DNA of 20,721 nucleotides from positions 1-20,721 of the forward strand of contig JAHBMJ010002269.1 of the NCBI GenBank assembly GCA_018398765.1. Reading direction: 5' to 3'. The notes beneath the pieces were generated by a model. It was not told the DNA's origin, made no database searches, and saw only the letters and a program-made list of their open reading frames with translations. Of this stretch, positions 18,944 to 20,721 are shown piece by piece. Positions within the stretch are counted from its first letter, which is position 1. Every line of letters begins with the position of its first letter. Position numbers and translations under genes: made by a program. Origin of the DNA: Chromera velia. Taxonomy: Eukaryota > Sar > Chromeraceae.

Positions 18944-20721
18944 ATGGCGGGCCCACGAGTTTTCGTCTTCTGGTTGCTGCTCCTCCTTTCCACCTTGGTT
19001 CATGTTGCCAAATCATGGTGAGTCAGCGAGAGACCTTCTGGACCTGACATCTGACCCCCGCGCGCCATCACGAAAGTGTTGACTGTTGACTGTTGCTGAC
19101 TTTGTGCGTGTCTTCTCCTTGCAGGGTCTTGGTCTCGAAAGACGGAGACATCACGCTCCTGGGCAACATCGAAATCGGTCAGCTGTGCATGAGTGTGTAT
19201 ACGGGCTTGCGTTCCACGTGTGTCACTCTCTGAGATGAGGAGAATGCAAGGCTGTGGAGAAAGGAGGGAAGAGAAGGAAGAAGAAGAGGGCGTTGCAGAG
19301 CGTGGCGTTGGGGTACCGTCTGTCTGGCTTCCCCTTGGAAGCTGGCTTCACCAACCGCAGCCGTTTCCTCAAGGTCTCTCATGCACCCTTCACTTTCACC
19401 TTTTCCTCCCAATCAGAAGACCCACTTCAAAGCTGTCTGCGTATAGATCTCTCCCCTTGGTTTGTGGATACAATTATCTCTCTGCTAATTCTCCTCTTCT
19501 ATTCTCGGACCATACTCCCTCATGAACGTTCTTGCTTCTTGCGCCTTCACACTCCCGGCTCTGGCCGGAACGAAGGCCCCCCTTCGATTGTTCCTCCCCG
19601 CCACACATGATGCATTGAGTATGTAAGGACGTGTATGTTTCATGACTGCATCGCAAGACTCCCTCCAGTGTTCTCTCTGCAAACTTCTCCTAGAAGCAGT
19701 CTTCCCTGGTTCTTCCAGAAAACCTTCGCTTTCTCTCTCTCTTTTCCTTCCACTGCCCCCATCCTTCCGCTCCCCCTCCAAGCTTGGTACGAACGCTCCT
19801 CTCTCTCTGCGCTACCGATTGTTGCCGAGAAAATGAGTCGAGCAAAAGACGAAAGGGGTTCTCTGCAAACCTCACTGACATTCGATTCACCATAAAATCC
19901 TCTGCTTCTGGATTTATGCCTCATGAGCGCACTGTTTGTTGTGTAGAATTCATGAATGTGCAAGCATGTATGATGTTTGTATGTTTATTTGTGCATACAA
20001 CTGCCCCCCCCCCTTCTTTTCCGACAGACCCCAACTACTCGACTAGTCCAAAGGTGGCCCTGAGGAATTCTGGGGTTCGCAAATGGACGATCGTGTCAGA
20101 GAATACACTGGGGGGGAGTTTGGGGTCCTCGCTGTCTCTGACGAGCTTTGCGATGCTTGGGTCGTCGCTGTCGGTGACTGGGTTCACAGAGCTGGGTTCG
20201 TCGCTGTCTCTGACCAGCATGGGACGTTTGGGGTCCTCGCTGTCTCTGACGAGCTTTGCGATGCTTGGGTCGTCGCTGTCGGTGACTGGGTTCACTGAGC
20301 TGGGTTCGTCCCTGTCTCTGACCAGCATGGGGCGTTTGGGGTCCTCGCTGTCTGTAACCAGCTTTGCGATGCTTGGGTCGTCGCTGTCGGTGACTGGGTT
20401 CACTGAGCTGGGTTCGTCGCTGTCTCTGACCAGCATGGGACGTTTGGGGTCCTCGCTTTCTCTGACGAGCTTTGCGATGCTTGGGTCGTCGCTGTCCGTG
20501 ACTGGTTTCACAGAGCTGGGTTCGTCCCTGTCTTTGACAAGCATGGGACGTTTGGGGTCCTCGCTGTCTCTGACCAGCTTTGCGATGCTGGGATCGTCGC
20601 TGTCGGTGACTGGGTTCACTGAGCTGGGTTCGTCGCTGTCTTTGACCAGCATCGGGCGTTTGGGGTCCTCGCTGTCTGTGACGAGCTTTGCGATGCTCGG
20701 TTCGTCGCTGTCGGTGACTGG
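18944..20721 (+). CDS. Secreted 12-residue-repeat protein, 3' end beyond window
   Basis: Exon 1 (18944-19017) encodes a signal peptide, MAGPRVFVFWLLLLLSTLVH then VAKS, and ends before GTGAGT. Exon 2 (19125-19177) follows CTTGCAG and encodes WVLVSKDGDITLLGNIEIG. Exon 3 starts at 20028 after CCGACAG. Phases 2 then 1 match at both junctions. Exon 3 begins DPNYSTSPKVALRNSGVRKW and from residue 74 (20120) runs as 12-residue repeats of the form LGSSLS[LV]T[SG]xxx, open to the window end (~274 residues read). The regular Leu/Ser/Val/Thr/Gly spacing suggests a beta-solenoid or fibre-like secreted or surface protein; similar repeats occur in phage-tail-like and algal proteins. An extra exon within the 850-nt second intron cannot be excluded. 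Confidence 0.7.
20120..20721. repeat. 36/108-bp tandem repeat array within coding exon
   Basis: Sixteen complete 36-bp units and part of a seventeenth, with no indels. Three unit types alternate as a 108-bp higher-order repeat, encoding LGSSLSLTSFAM, LGSSLSVTGFTE and LGSSLSLTSMGR. Differences among copies are few and mostly third-position or conservative (for example T-to-G giving L-to-V, and one M-to-I). The array is cut by the window edge. Confidence 0.95.

Noticed and set aside
20120..20721. CRISPR-like array
   Set aside because: Units are contiguous, in frame and without unique spacers; this is a coding tandem repeat in a eukaryotic exon.

Overview
This window is nuclear DNA from a eukaryote. 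It holds spliceosomal introns with GT-AG ends, a decayed non-LTR retrotransposon, many microsatellites and minisatellites, and long stretches without coding signal. The best identified gene is a p43/AIMP1/tRip-type protein: a GST-like N-terminus, a lysine/glycine-rich linker and an EMAPII-like tRNA-binding C-terminus. Apicomplexans have this architecture (Toxoplasma p43, Plasmodium tRip). Together with the mid-range GC content and repeat load, it makes an alveolate alga such as a chromerid (Chromera velia-like) a reasonable guess. That assignment is inference only.

Layout. 1-2.7 kb: a faint degenerate coding remnant on the minus strand, a near-perfect 225-bp hairpin (507-731), two small phase-compatible exon candidates (767-810, 949-1011), a diverged 35-bp minisatellite (about 1085-1835), and an AT-rich stretch lying between a poly-C and a poly-G run, each containing an N. 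2.7-7.13 kb: a plus-strand non-LTR retrotransposon relic with a Ser/Pro/Ala-rich N-terminal region, a reverse transcriptase and a zinc-knuckle plus restriction-like endonuclease C-terminus. It is broken by stops and frameshifts, and one RT catalytic Asp is replaced by Asn. 7.68-10.45 kb: two ~350-bp direct repeats enclose minus-strand coding-like sequence. 10.88-12.77 kb: two copies of a GATAGTAC palindrome enclose a divergent pair of small genes, a minus-strand MYND-type zinc-finger gene and an unrecognised plus-strand gene. Both appear to have introns of 36-41 nt and single-base frame breaks.

13.3-18.1 kb: the p43-like gene on the minus strand, which I could assemble into nine exons (417 codons) with every splice phase matching, including a 16-nt microexon. 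18.08-18.94 kb: a divergent intergenic region with TGCATGCA clusters, an alternating GC tract and a TATA box. 18.94-20.72 kb (right edge): a plus-strand gene with a signal peptide, two short exons and then a perfectly phased array of 12-residue repeats running off the window.

The p43-like gene and the secreted repeat gene share an intergenic region but have no evident functional link. The left two thirds is best read as accessory, transposon-derived territory, the right third as host genes. All exon models were read by eye from splice signals, phase and remembered family features; none has been tested against transcripts or databases.
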